A DNA stretch of 64,000 nt from Rhodococcus pseudokoreensis (GTDB taxonomy: Bacteria > Actinomycetota > Actinomycetes > Mycobacteriales > Mycobacteriaceae): contig NZ_CP070619.1 of assembly GCF_017068395.1 (NCBI RefSeq), forward strand, positions 7,192,001 through 7,256,000, written 5' to 3'. Shown piece after piece: positions 26,083 through 33,987 of this stretch. The notes below the pieces were generated by a model. It had not been told where the DNA came from. It did not search any database and saw only the letters and a program-made list of their open reading frames with translations. A program made the translations under genes and the position numbers. How positions within the stretch are numbered: position 1 is the stretch's first letter; each line of letters starts with the position of its first letter.

Positions 26083-27624
26083 ATGTTCCCTGGAAACTTC
26101 GTGGCGACCACCCCGGACAAGCCCGCCGTCATACGTCCTTCGACGGGGGAGCGGCTGACCTACCGGGAGCTGGACGAGAGGTCCACCCGCCTCGCGCGGC
26201 ACCTGCGCTCGCTCGGCCTGAAGGTCGGCGACCACCTGGCGCTCGTGTCGAGCAACGACCTCCGGGTCCTCGAGGTGTACTGGGCTGCGCTGCGATCCGG
26301 GCTGTACATCACCGTGGTGAACTGGCACCTCACCCCGGAGGAAGCCGGTTACGTCGTCGACGACTGCGGAGCCGAGGTGCTCATCGTGTCCGCCGACGCG
26401 GGCGGCGCCGTGCCCCGCGACCCGCATCAGCTGCCCCGCGTCCGTCACCGGCTCGTCTACGGCGGTGCGCTGGACGGATTCGACAGCTATGAGGACGCCG
26501 TGACGGCGCAGTCGGCCGCACCGCTCGATTCGCAGCCCCGCGGACAGGACATGCTGTACTCGTCGGGCACCACCGGCAGGCCCAAGGGGATCAAACCCGC
26601 ACTCCCCGAAGGGGAAGTGAACACGACGACGGACCCGTACACGGCGGTGTTCGCCCCGATGTACGGATTCGATTCCGACACCGTCTATCTGTGCCCGGCA
26701 CCTCTGTATCACGCCGCGCCGCTGCGCTTCTGCGGCACCATCACCTCCGTCGGCGGCACGATCGTGCTGATGGACCGTTTCGACGCCGAGGAATCGCTGC
26801 GGCTCATCGAGGAATACCGGGTGACCCACAGTCAGTGGGTTCCGACGATGTTCGTCCGGATGCTCAAGCTGCCGAAGGACGTTCGCGACAAATTCGACGT
26901 GTCGAGCCTGAAGGCGGCGATCCACGCGGCGGCGCCGTGCCCGCCCGACGTGAAGCGGTCGATGATCGACTGGTGGGGTCCGGTCGTTCACGAGTACTAC
27001 GCCTCCACCGAGGGCGCCGGCGCCACGTTCATCGACAGCGCCCAGGCGCTCGCCAAGCCCGGGTCGGTGGGCCACGACGGGGTCATGGGCATCGTCCACA
27101 TCTGCGACGACACCGGCGCCGACGTCCCCGTCGGCGATGTCGGAACCGTCTACTGGGAACGGGAGGAACGACCGTTCGAATACCACAACGACCCCGCGAA
27201 GACCGACTCCGCGACGCACCCCGACCACCCGACGTGGACCACGAGCGGCGACATCGGGTACATCGACTCCGGCCGCTTTCTCTACCTCACGGACCGTGCC
27301 GCGTTCATGATCATCTCGGGCGGAGTGAACATCTACCCGCAGGAGTCGGAGAACGTTCTCACCATGCATCCCAAGGTGTTCGACGTCGCCGTGATCGGCG
27401 TCCCCGACGAGGAGATGGGCGAACAGGTCAAAGCCGTCGTGCAACTCGTCGACGGGGTGGAGCCGTCGGACGCCGTCGCCCGCGAGCTACTCGACTACGT
27501 GCGGGAGCGGGTCAGTCACTACAAGGCGCCGCGCAGCATCGACTTCTCCGACGACCTGCCGCGCACCCCCACCGGCAAACTCGTCAAGCACAAACTCCGC
27601 GCGCGGTACCTGAACGCCGGCTGA
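26083..27624 (+). CDS. Acyl-CoA synthetase (AMP-forming, FadD family)
   Basis: 513 residues from ATG 26083 with AAAGGAG 5-6 nt upstream; the in-frame GTG at 26077 is too close to that site. The adenylate-binding P-loop YSSGTTGRPKGI is at about residues 158-169. Further motifs are YYASTEGAG (A5), TSGDIGYID (A7) and PRTPTGKLVKHKLR with the C-terminal catalytic Lys (A10). An insertion after the P-loop (ALPEGEVNTTTDPY) is typical of FadD4-like actinobacterial ligases. It activates a carboxylic acid, probably a fatty or sterol-side-chain acid, to its CoA ester. No pathway partner is adjacent. Confidence 0.88.
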   Translation: MFPGNFVATTPDKPAVIRPSTGERLTYRELDERSTRLARHLRSLGLKVGDHLALVSSNDLRVLEVYWAALRSGLYITVVNWHLTPEEAGYVVDDCGAEVLIVSADAGGAVPRDPHQLPRVRHRLVYGGALDGFDSYEDAVTAQSAAPLDSQPRGQDMLYSSGTTGRPKGIKPALPEGEVNTTTDPYTAVFAPMYGFDSDTVYLCPAPLYHAAPLRFCGTITSVGGTIVLMDRFDAEESLRLIEEYRVTHSQWVPTMFVRMLKLPKDVRDKFDVSSLKAAIHAAAPCPPDVKRSMIDWWGPVVHEYYASTEGAGATFIDSAQALAKPGSVGHDGVMGIVHICDDTGADVPVGDVGTVYWEREERPFEYHNDPAKTDSATHPDHPTWTTSGDIGYIDSGRFLYLTDRAAFMIISGGVNIYPQESENVLTMHPKVFDVAVIGVPDEEMGEQVKAVVQLVDGVEPSDAVARELLDYVRERVSHYKAPRSIDFSDDLPRTPTGKLVKHKLRARYLNAG

Positions 27625-27635
27625 ACCCCCGACCG

Positions 27636-27800
27636 TCACCTGTCCCGCGCCGCACCACAGCGCGGGCAGGTGCTCGCGGTGCGGTCGGTGAGGAACAAGC
27701 CGCAGTCGGGGCACACACGGTCGAGCCAGCACACCGGATCGCCGCCGAGGTCGTCGTCCGGCTCGGCGAGGGGCAGGGCCTCGTCGCCGGGAGACGTCAC
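27636..27800 (-). CDS. 54-residue zinc-ribbon protein
   Basis: Starts at GTG 27800, overlapping the TGA of the DUF488 gene (GTGA), and ends 11 nt from the convergent acyl-CoA ligase. The N-terminal half is acidic (EPDDDLGGDP). The C-terminal half is a four-Cys zinc ribbon, CPDCGLF...STCPRCGAA. Such tiny ribbons can be stand-alone zinc proteins or nucleic-acid-binding modules; no function can be assigned. The tight overlap with DUF488 argues that it is a real co-translated gene. Confidence 0.65.
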   Translation of the reverse strand: MTSPGDEALPLAEPDDDLGGDPVCWLDRVCPDCGLFLTDRTASTCPRCGAARDR

Positions 27801-28198
27801 AACCGATCCAGCATGTATTCGGCGAGGACCTCGGCATGGCTGTGACTGACGTCCTTCGTCGCGGTGAGCAGAACGATCGGCCGCCCCTGCGCCAGTTCCT
27901 GCACCCGTGCGACCGCCTTCCGGCCGGTCGGCGAATCGAGCTCGTGGACGTACCGCTCGCGGAACTCGCTGAACGCGGCGACGTCGTGCGAGTACCAATG
28001 ACGCAACTCCGTCGACGGCGCCAGGTCCTTGGCCCAGTCGTCGAAATGGAACGCGTCCTTGCGCAGCCCCCGCGGCCACAGCCGGTCCACGAACAGTCGC
28101 AGTCCGTCGCCCTCGGTCGGATGGTCGTAGACCCGCTCGACGATCACCGGCGGATCCGCGGTGACGTCCTCCGCGCTCCGTTCCTTCGGTTTGCTCAT
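27797..28198 (-). CDS. DUF488 family protein
   Basis: 133 residues from ATG 28198. The family core is complete: VYDHPTEGDGLRLFVDRLWPRGLRKDA, then FHFDDWAKDLAPSTELRHWYSHD, a C-terminal VLLTATKDVSHSHAEVLAEYM. Conserved Arg/Trp/Asp residues in DRLWPRG and the Lys-Asp pair near the end are the usual family landmarks. DUF488 proteins are small cytoplasmic proteins of unknown biochemical role. A perfect CRP-type site lies 56 nt upstream of the start codon and could regulate this gene, the divergent pnt operon, or both. Confidence 0.88.
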   Translation of the reverse strand: MSKPKERSAEDVTADPPVIVERVYDHPTEGDGLRLFVDRLWPRGLRKDAFHFDDWAKDLAPSTELRHWYSHDVAAFSEFRERYVHELDSPTGRKAVARVQELAQGRPIVLLTATKDVSHSHAEVLAEYMLDRL

Positions 28199-28253
28199 GG
28201 CCGAACCTCCGCTTCCTTGCGGCTGTCTACCGTCAGACTACGACGAATCGCCC

Positions 28254-28269
28254 TGTGATCGGGTTCACA
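28254..28269. promoter_or_regulatory. CRP/GlxR-type operator (perfect consensus)
   Basis: TGTGATCGGGTTCACA fits TGTGA-N6-TCACA with no mismatch. It lies in the 270-nt divergent region between DUF488 (start 28198) and pntAA (start 28469). The centre is 63 nt upstream of the DUF488 start codon and about 207 nt upstream of the pntAA start codon. A possible -10 (TACTAT, 28364-28369) stands closer to pntAA. CRP-family regulators of Corynebacteriales (GlxR, Cmr/CRP) bind this motif in response to cAMP. Confidence 0.6.
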
Positions 28270-28468
28270 AACGAGCAGAAAGATCTGTGAGAACGACTGT
28301 TCGGACTCGATTCAGACGCGTACGCACGGCGTTCTCTGTTCCCTACGTCACGCGTTCTCTGGCTACTATCAGCTAACTCAGTCGAATCGGGGGAATTTTT
28401 TTCCGCTCATCATCGGTTGATCGCCGCTCGTCGCGGCACACACACCATCTACCGCAGGAAGTCGATAC

Positions 28469-29581
28469 ATGGATACATCGCAGAGCGCGTCCACCGCGCG
28501 CCCGACGATCGGTGTCGTTCGGGAGTCGAACGACGGTGAGCGTCGGGTGGCGTTGGTGCCGAAGATCGTGGCGTCGTTGATCGCCAAGGGCGTCGACGTG
28601 GTGGTCGAGTCGGGTGCCGGGTTGGGCGCGTTGATTCCGGACGAGTTGTACACCGGGGTGGGCGCGAAGATCGCCGACCCGTGGTCGGCGGAGGTGATCG
28701 TGAAGGTCGCGCCGCCGTCGGACGAGGAAGTCGGCCGGTTGCGCGCCGGGCAGACGTTGATCGGGTTCCTCGCCCCGCGTAATCAGGACAATCAGGTGGC
28801 CGCGCTGAAGGCGGCCGGGGTGCAGGCCTTCGCGGTCGAGGCGATCCCGCGCATCTCCCGCGCCCAGGTGATGGACGCGTTGTCGTCGCAGGCGAACGTG
28901 TCCGGCTACAAGTCGGTGCTGTTGGCGGCGTCGGAGTCGACCCGGTTCTTCCCGATGCTGACCACCGCCGCGGGCACCGTGAAGCCGGCGACGGTGCTGG
29001 TCCTCGGGGTCGGTGTCGCCGGCCTGCAGGCCCTGGCCACGGCGAAGCGGCTCGGCGGGAGGGCCACCGGCTACGACGTGCGCCCCGAGGTCGCCGACCA
29101 GGTCCGCTCGGTCGGTGCGCAGTGGCTCGATCTGGGGATCGACGCCGCCGGTGAGGGCGGCTACGCCCGCGAACTCACCGAGGACGAGCGGGCGCAGCAG
29201 CAGCAGGCCCTGGAAAACGCGATCAAGGGGTTCGACGTGGTCATCACCACCGCCCTGGTCCCGGGCCGCCCGGCACCCCGGTTGGTGACCGCCGCCGCGG
29301 TGGAGGGCATGAAACCGGGATCGGTGGTGGTCGACCTGGCCGGCGAGACCGGCGGCAACTGCGAGCTCACCGAACCCGGTCAGACCGTCGTCAAGCACGG
29401 GGTGACGATCTGCTCGCCGCTGAACCTGCCCGCGTCCATGCCCGAGCACGCCTCCGAGCTGTACTCGAAGAACATCTCCGCGCTGCTGGAGTTGATGCTC
29501 GTCGACGGCGCGCTGGCGCCCGATTTCTCGGACGAGGTCCTCGCCGCGTCCTGCGTCACCCGTGAGGAGGGTGTGTCCTAG
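28469..29581 (+). CDS. pntAA: NAD(P) transhydrogenase subunit alpha part 1 (PntAA, domain I)
   Basis: 370 residues from ATG 28469. It begins TIGVVRESNDGERRVALVPK, the alanine dehydrogenase/PntA-type start. It has the NAD-binding Rossmann motif VLVLGVGVAGLQALATAKRLGG (about residues 178-199) and a Q-rich mobile loop before VITTALVPGRPAPRLVT. This is the soluble NAD(H)-binding subunit of the proton-translocating transhydrogenase. The split into three genes is the Rhodospirillum/actinobacterial arrangement. The stop at 29581 directly abuts the ATG of pntAB. The enzyme makes NADPH from NADH driven by the proton gradient, supporting biosynthesis such as lipid storage. Confidence 0.94.
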   Translation: MDTSQSASTARPTIGVVRESNDGERRVALVPKIVASLIAKGVDVVVESGAGLGALIPDELYTGVGAKIADPWSAEVIVKVAPPSDEEVGRLRAGQTLIGFLAPRNQDNQVAALKAAGVQAFAVEAIPRISRAQVMDALSSQANVSGYKSVLLAASESTRFFPMLTTAAGTVKPATVLVLGVGVAGLQALATAKRLGGRATGYDVRPEVADQVRSVGAQWLDLGIDAAGEGGYARELTEDERAQQQQALENAIKGFDVVITTALVPGRPAPRLVTAAAVEGMKPGSVVVDLAGETGGNCELTEPGQTVVKHGVTICSPLNLPASMPEHASELYSKNISALLELMLVDGALAPDFSDEVLAASCVTREEGVS

Positions 29582-29914
29582 ATGTATACCGAATTGTTGG
29601 CGAACATCGCGATCCTGGTGTTGTCCGGGTTCGTGGGGTTCGCGGTGATCTCGAAGGTCCCGAACACGTTGCATACCCCGCTGATGTCGGGGACGAACGC
29701 GATCCACGGCATCGTGGTGCTCGGCGCCCTGGTGGTGCTCGGCAAGGTCGAGAACCCGCCGTGGGGCCTGCAGGTGATCCTGTTCGTGGCGTTGGTGTTC
29801 GGAACGATCAACGTGGTCGGTGGTTTCGTGGTGACCGACCGGATGCTGGGCATGTTCAAGTCCAAGCCCGCCGCCCCCGCCGCCGCTGTGTCTGAGAAGG
29901 GTGGGGACCGGTAA
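29582..29914 (+). CDS. pntAB: NAD(P) transhydrogenase subunit alpha part 2 (PntAB, membrane)
   Basis: 110 residues with three hydrophobic segments: LLANIAILVLSGFVGFAVISKV, then GIVVLGALVVLG and LQVILFVALVFGTINVVGGFVVTDRML. The phrase PNTLHTPLMSGTNAIHGI is the universally conserved first-loop motif of the PntA membrane part, and MLGMFK ends the core. ATG 29582 follows the pntAA stop without a gap, and its stop overlaps the pntB ATG by one base (TAATG). It forms part of the proton channel with PntB. Confidence 0.94.
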   Translation: MYTELLANIAILVLSGFVGFAVISKVPNTLHTPLMSGTNAIHGIVVLGALVVLGKVENPPWGLQVILFVALVFGTINVVGGFVVTDRMLGMFKSKPAAPAAAVSEKGGDR

Positions 29915-31338
29915 TGGAGTACCTCGTCAACGTGCTCTACATCGTGGCGTTCTCGATGTTCATCTACGGTCTGATGGGCCTGACCGGCCCGAAGACCGCG
30001 GTCCGCGGTAACCAGATCGCCGCGGTCGGTATGGGGGTGGCGGTGGTCGCGACCCTGATCTCGATCCGCGACACCTCGAACTGGGTGCTGATCGTCGCCG
30101 GTCTGGTGATCGGTGTGGTCCTCGGTGTGCCGCCGGCGTTGCGGACGAAGATGACCGCGATGCCGCAGTTGGTGGCGTTGTTCAACGGTGTCGGTGGCGG
30201 CACCGTCGCGCTGATCGCGTATGCGGAGTTCCTGGATTCGGACGGGTTCACCGCGTTCTCGCACGGGGAGTCGCCGACGGTGCACATCGTGATCGCCTCG
30301 TTGTTCGCGGCGGTCATCGGGTCGATCTCGTTCTGGGGCAGCGTGATCGCGTTCCTGAAGCTGCAGGAGACGCTGCCGGGCCGGCCGATCGGCATCGGCA
30401 AACTGCAGCAACCCCTCAATGCGGTGCTACTTGTCGGGGCGGTCGCGTTGGCGGTGGCGATCGGGATCAAGGCGATCGACCCGACCGGACCCACCTCCCA
30501 GTGGTGGATCGTCGGGGTGCTGGTGCTGGCGGCGGTGCTCGGGTTGATGGTGGTGCTGCCGATCGGCGGCGCCGACATGCCCGTCGTCATTTCGCTGCTG
30601 AACGCGCTGACCGGTCTGTCCGCGGCCGCGGCGGGTCTGGCCCTCAATAATCAGGCGATGATCGTGGCCGGCATGATCGTCGGCGCGTCGGGTTCGATCC
30701 TGACGAACCTGATGGCGAAGGCGATGAACCGGTCCATCCCGGCGATCGTGGCCGGCGGGTTCGGTGGCGGCGGCGCGGCGGCGGCGGTCGGGGACGGCAC
30801 CGCGAAGACGGCGAAGGCCACCTCGGCGGCGGACGCGGCGATCCAGATGGCGTACGCCAACCAGGTCATCGTCGTCCCCGGCTACGGGTTGGCGGTGGCG
30901 CAGGCCCAGCACGCGGTCAAGGACATGGCCAAGCTGCTCGAGGCGAAGGGTGTGGAGGTCAAGTACGCGATCCACCCGGTCGCGGGCCGGATGCCCGGGC
31001 ACATGAATGTGCTGCTGGCGGAGGCGGACGTCGAGTACGACGCGATGAAGGAAATGGACGACATCAACGACGAGTTCTCGCGGACCGATGTCACCCTGGT
31101 GATCGGCGCGAACGATGTCACCAACCCGGCCGCCCGGAATGATCCGTCGTCGCCGATCCACGGGATGCCGATCCTGAATGTGGATCAGTCGAAGTCGGTG
31201 ATCGTGCTGAAGCGGTCGATGAATTCCGGGTTCGCGGGCATCGACAACCCGCTGTTCTTCGCGGACACCACCTCGATGCTGTTCGGGGACGCGAAGAAGT
31301 CGGTTTCCGAGGTCACCGAGGAACTCAAGGCCCTGTAG
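29914..31338 (+). CDS. pntB: NAD(P) transhydrogenase subunit beta (PntB)
   Basis: 474 residues. About nine transmembrane segments occupy residues 1-265, with conserved MTAMPQLVALFNGVGGGT and GGADMPVVISLLNALTGLSAAAAG. The soluble NADP(H)-binding domain III follows (VIVVPGYGLAVAQAQH, HPVAGRMPGHMNVLLAEA, VTLVIGANDVTNPAAR). All hallmark motifs are intact. This is the last gene of the pnt operon, followed 10 nt later by a strong palindromic terminator. With PntAA and PntAB it completes a functional enzyme in the cytoplasmic membrane. Confidence 0.95.
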   Translation: MEYLVNVLYIVAFSMFIYGLMGLTGPKTAVRGNQIAAVGMGVAVVATLISIRDTSNWVLIVAGLVIGVVLGVPPALRTKMTAMPQLVALFNGVGGGTVALIAYAEFLDSDGFTAFSHGESPTVHIVIASLFAAVIGSISFWGSVIAFLKLQETLPGRPIGIGKLQQPLNAVLLVGAVALAVAIGIKAIDPTGPTSQWWIVGVLVLAAVLGLMVVLPIGGADMPVVISLLNALTGLSAAAAGLALNNQAMIVAGMIVGASGSILTNLMAKAMNRSIPAIVAGGFGGGGAAAAVGDGTAKTAKATSAADAAIQMAYANQVIVVPGYGLAVAQAQHAVKDMAKLLEAKGVEVKYAIHPVAGRMPGHMNVLLAEADVEYDAMKEMDDINDEFSRTDVTLVIGANDVTNPAARNDPSSPIHGMPILNVDQSKSVIVLKRSMNSGFAGIDNPLFFADTTSMLFGDAKKSVSEVTEELKAL

Positions 31339-31347
31339 GCCCTCCGG

Positions 31348-31395
31348 GCCCGTGCGTGGTCGGCGAGTGCAGAGACTCGTTAACCACGCACGGGC
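31348..31395. terminator. Nested palindrome, bidirectional terminator between pntB and PAP2-like gene
   Basis: GCCCGTGCGTGGT (31348-31360) pairs perfectly over 13 bp with ACCACGCACGGGC (31383-31395). The loop contains an inner CGAGT/ACTCG stem. A second small hairpin GGCGGC-GGA-GCCGCC (31394-31408) follows and touches the stop codon of the convergent PAP2-like gene at 31407. The architecture, with CCCGTG at the outer arm end and a second palindrome inside, resembles the element at 9729-9774. Confidence 0.7.
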
Positions 31396-31406
31396 GGCGG
31401 AGCCGC

Positions 31407-32060
31407 CTACAGGTGCCGGGAGAAGGCGATGGCCGCGGTGTCGGGCCTGCGCTCTTCGCGCTCGGCCGCGACGGGGGAGTACAGCATCAGGGTGGACGCG
31501 AGCGCCCACCAGATCGCGAAGATGATCAGACTGGCCGCGAGGCCGAAGATACCGGTGGACTCGACGAGCGCAGCGGCGCCCGAGACGCCGAGGACGACGG
31601 CGAAACCGAGACCCGCGATGACGGGCCGGAACCGGGGCGCCGACACCAGCAGCGCGGAACCGTACAGAGCAGTGACGGCGACGACGTGCCCGCTCGGCAG
31701 CAGCACGGACGGCGCATCCGATTCCCAGGCCCGCACGGCCGCGCTGGTGAGATTCGCGCCGATACACAGCAGCAGTACCGCAGCCATGCCGTACGAGAGT
31801 TTTCGCATCGCCGCGACGATGGCGAGAACGACGGCCGCTGCGAGGACCGTCGTGACGTCGATCGCCTGGATCACGGGTTCGGCGACGGGTCGGAGTGCCT
31901 CCGGGAGGACGAGACCCGACGATTCGGGGCGGATGAGGTACAGCGCGCACAGTGCCACCACACCCGCCGCGGCGAAGGCGAGGCGACGAACACTGTGACG
32001 AAGCCTGCTAGTCGATTCGGTCACGACACACAGTGTGCCAACCGACGCTGAGTGATCCAT
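31407..32060 (-). CDS. PAP2-like membrane phosphatase
   Basis: About 217 residues if started at ATG 32060; GTG 32024 is an alternative, and neither has a good ribosome binding site. Around five to six hydrophobic segments are present. A phosphatase-type motif appears as SDAPSVLLPSGHVVAVTALYGSALLVS (PSGH, the second signature of PAP2 enzymes), preceded by an Arg. The C-terminal signature (SRxxxxxHxxxD) is not clear; VSGAAALVEST takes its place, so activity is uncertain. Members dephosphorylate lipid phosphates at the membrane. It is convergent with pntB and shares the palindromic terminator. Confidence 0.6.
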   Translation of the reverse strand: MDHSASVGTLCVVTESTSRLRHSVRRLAFAAAGVVALCALYLIRPESSGLVLPEALRPVAEPVIQAIDVTTVLAAAVVLAIVAAMRKLSYGMAAVLLLCIGANLTSAAVRAWESDAPSVLLPSGHVVAVTALYGSALLVSAPRFRPVIAGLGFAVVLGVSGAAALVESTGIFGLAASLIIFAIWWALASTLMLYSPVAAEREERRPDTAAIAFSRHL

Positions 32061-32208
32061 GAGCGGCCGCTGTGAGGTCGGTGAACGGTCGTCGTCGTGC
32101 GACGAGCGTGCGTCCCGATCTCGCGCGGGCGCCGCACCCATCGGAGTAACGTCGTCGTGGACCGATCTCGAATCGTCTTTCCGCGTGAATACACACGAAG
32201 TGACCGAT

Positions 32209-33984
32209 ATGAGTGGACGGATCTCGCGCCGATCGTTCCTGCGGGCGGCAGCGCTCGGCGGTGGGCTGGGTGCGGTGTCGGCCGGTTCGGCGAGCGCGTT
32301 CCCTTTCGACATCGATCCGCTGCGACCGTTGATGTTCTCGTCGCCGCCGATCGAGCCGTATCGTGATCGGCTGCCGATCCTGCCGACGATGTCCGGGACA
32401 CGCATCGACGTGCGGGCGAGCAGCACGATGCATTCGTTCCACGCCGACCTGGCGCCCTCGCCGGCGCTGGCGTACAGCGGCGCGGACTATCTCGGCGCGA
32501 CGATCGAGGCACACGTCGATCAGCCGACGACGATCGCGTTCCGGAACGACATCACCGTCCACCCGTTCGCCGTCGATTTCGACCCGTCGCTGCACGGGCT
32601 GAGCGAACGGGACCGCACCGAGGTGCCCACGGCGACGCATCTGCACGGCGGGGTGAACCCGCCCCAGTTCGACGGGCACCCGGAGCTGGTGTTCCGGCCG
32701 GGCGAGGAGTACCTCCACCAACTTCCGAACCGTCAGGACGCGGCCGGACTCTGGTATCACGACCACGCCATGGGGGTGACGAGGCTCAACATCTACGCGG
32801 GCCTGGTCGGGCTGTACCTGCTGCGGGACGACTTCGACACCGGGCGCGCCGACAACCCGCTGGGTCTGCCGGCAGGGGAGTTCGAGGTGCCGCTCGTGCT
32901 GCAGGAGAAGATGTTCACCGCCGGTGGCAGGCAGCGGGTCCGCTCGACGCCCACCGTGCCGCAGGGGAGCTGGGAAGGGGGCGCAGTCGGCGATGTCGGG
33001 GTCGTGAACGGAAAGGTGTGGCCGGAACTCGACGTTGCCCGTGGCCTGTACCGGTTGCGGCTCGTCAACGCGGGTTCGCTGAGCGTGTGGAATCTGTATT
33101 TCGGCAACCGCATGCGGTTCTGGGTCATCGGCGGCGACAGTGGGTTGCTCGACGCCCCCGTCGCGGTGACGCGGGTGCGGTTGAGCCCGGCCGAGCGGGT
33201 CGACCTGCTCGTCGACTTCGGCGCGCTGGAACCGGGGTCGACGGTGGAACTCTGCAACGACGAGCCACCGCCGTTCCAGGCCGCGCTGATCGGCGAGCGC
33301 ACGATGCCGCGGTTCTGCCGGTTCCGGGTGGGCACCGCCCGCGGCTTCACCGGTGTGCCGCCTTCGACGTTGCGCGGGGGTCCCGGGCAGCCGGAGTTGC
33401 TGCCGCCGATTCCGCGACCCCAGGTCTTCCGGGACGTCACCCTCAGCCAGCCGAGCGACGTGCGCCTGCCGCCGTCGATCATGTCCCTGAACAATCTCCG
33501 CTATTCGACCGAGGACATCGAGTTGCCGCGCCAGGGGACGGTGGAGCAGTGGAACATCATCAACGCGACCAATGATCCGCATCCGGTGCATCTTCATCTC
33601 GCGAACTTCCGGGTGCTGGGGCGTCAGGTCATCGAGACGCTTCGGTTCGCGCTCGCCACCCCGCAGCCGCCGCTCGGAATCCGCTGGACGCCGTCGGCCG
33701 ACGCGTTCACCATCTCGCCGCTCGCGCCCGCGGAACCGTGGGAGCGGGGGTTCAAGGACACGGTCCTGGCGAACGCGAACTCCATCACCAGGATCATCGT
33801 CCGGTTCCCGACCGCGGAGTCGCTGGGCTTCGATCCCGACGCGGTGTTCGGGCACGGATCACACGACGCCCACGGTCACGGTGCCGGCGGTGGTCCGCGA
33901 TCACTGCAGGGTTACGTGTGGCACTGTCACATCCTCGACCACGAGGATCACGACATGATGCTGAGGTACCGCACCGTCGCGTGA
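32209..33984 (+). CDS. Tat-exported multicopper oxidase (CotA/SufI/laccase-like)
   Basis: 591 residues from ATG 32209. The twin-arginine signal is RRSFLRAAALGGG (residues 7-19), with cleavage near ASA at about 35. Four copper-ligand motifs are in order: THLHGG (about 144), WYHDHAMG (about 183), HPVHLHLANF (about 457) and WHCHILDHEDHDMM (about 571), the last including the type 1 Cys and Met. An extra His-rich segment (FGHGSHDAHGHGAGGG) just before the last motif could bind additional metal. It oxidises phenols or metals outside the membrane with reduction of oxygen to water. The substrate cannot be read from sequence. Complete and normal in length. Confidence 0.92.
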   Translation: MSGRISRRSFLRAAALGGGLGAVSAGSASAFPFDIDPLRPLMFSSPPIEPYRDRLPILPTMSGTRIDVRASSTMHSFHADLAPSPALAYSGADYLGATIEAHVDQPTTIAFRNDITVHPFAVDFDPSLHGLSERDRTEVPTATHLHGGVNPPQFDGHPELVFRPGEEYLHQLPNRQDAAGLWYHDHAMGVTRLNIYAGLVGLYLLRDDFDTGRADNPLGLPAGEFEVPLVLQEKMFTAGGRQRVRSTPTVPQGSWEGGAVGDVGVVNGKVWPELDVARGLYRLRLVNAGSLSVWNLYFGNRMRFWVIGGDSGLLDAPVAVTRVRLSPAERVDLLVDFGALEPGSTVELCNDEPPPFQAALIGERTMPRFCRFRVGTARGFTGVPPSTLRGGPGQPELLPPIPRPQVFRDVTLSQPSDVRLPPSIMSLNNLRYSTEDIELPRQGTVEQWNIINATNDPHPVHLHLANFRVLGRQVIETLRFALATPQPPLGIRWTPSADAFTISPLAPAEPWERGFKDTVLANANSITRIIVRFPTAESLGFDPDAVFGHGSHDAHGHGAGGGPRSLQGYVWHCHILDHEDHDMMLRYRTVA

Positions 33985-33987
33985 GGT

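Noticed and set aside
28469..31338. Many TTG leucine codons in pnt suggesting horizontal transfer
   Set aside because: Noticed by eye only. No codon counts were made, and the split pnt operon is normal for Actinobacteria, so it is not claimed as foreign.
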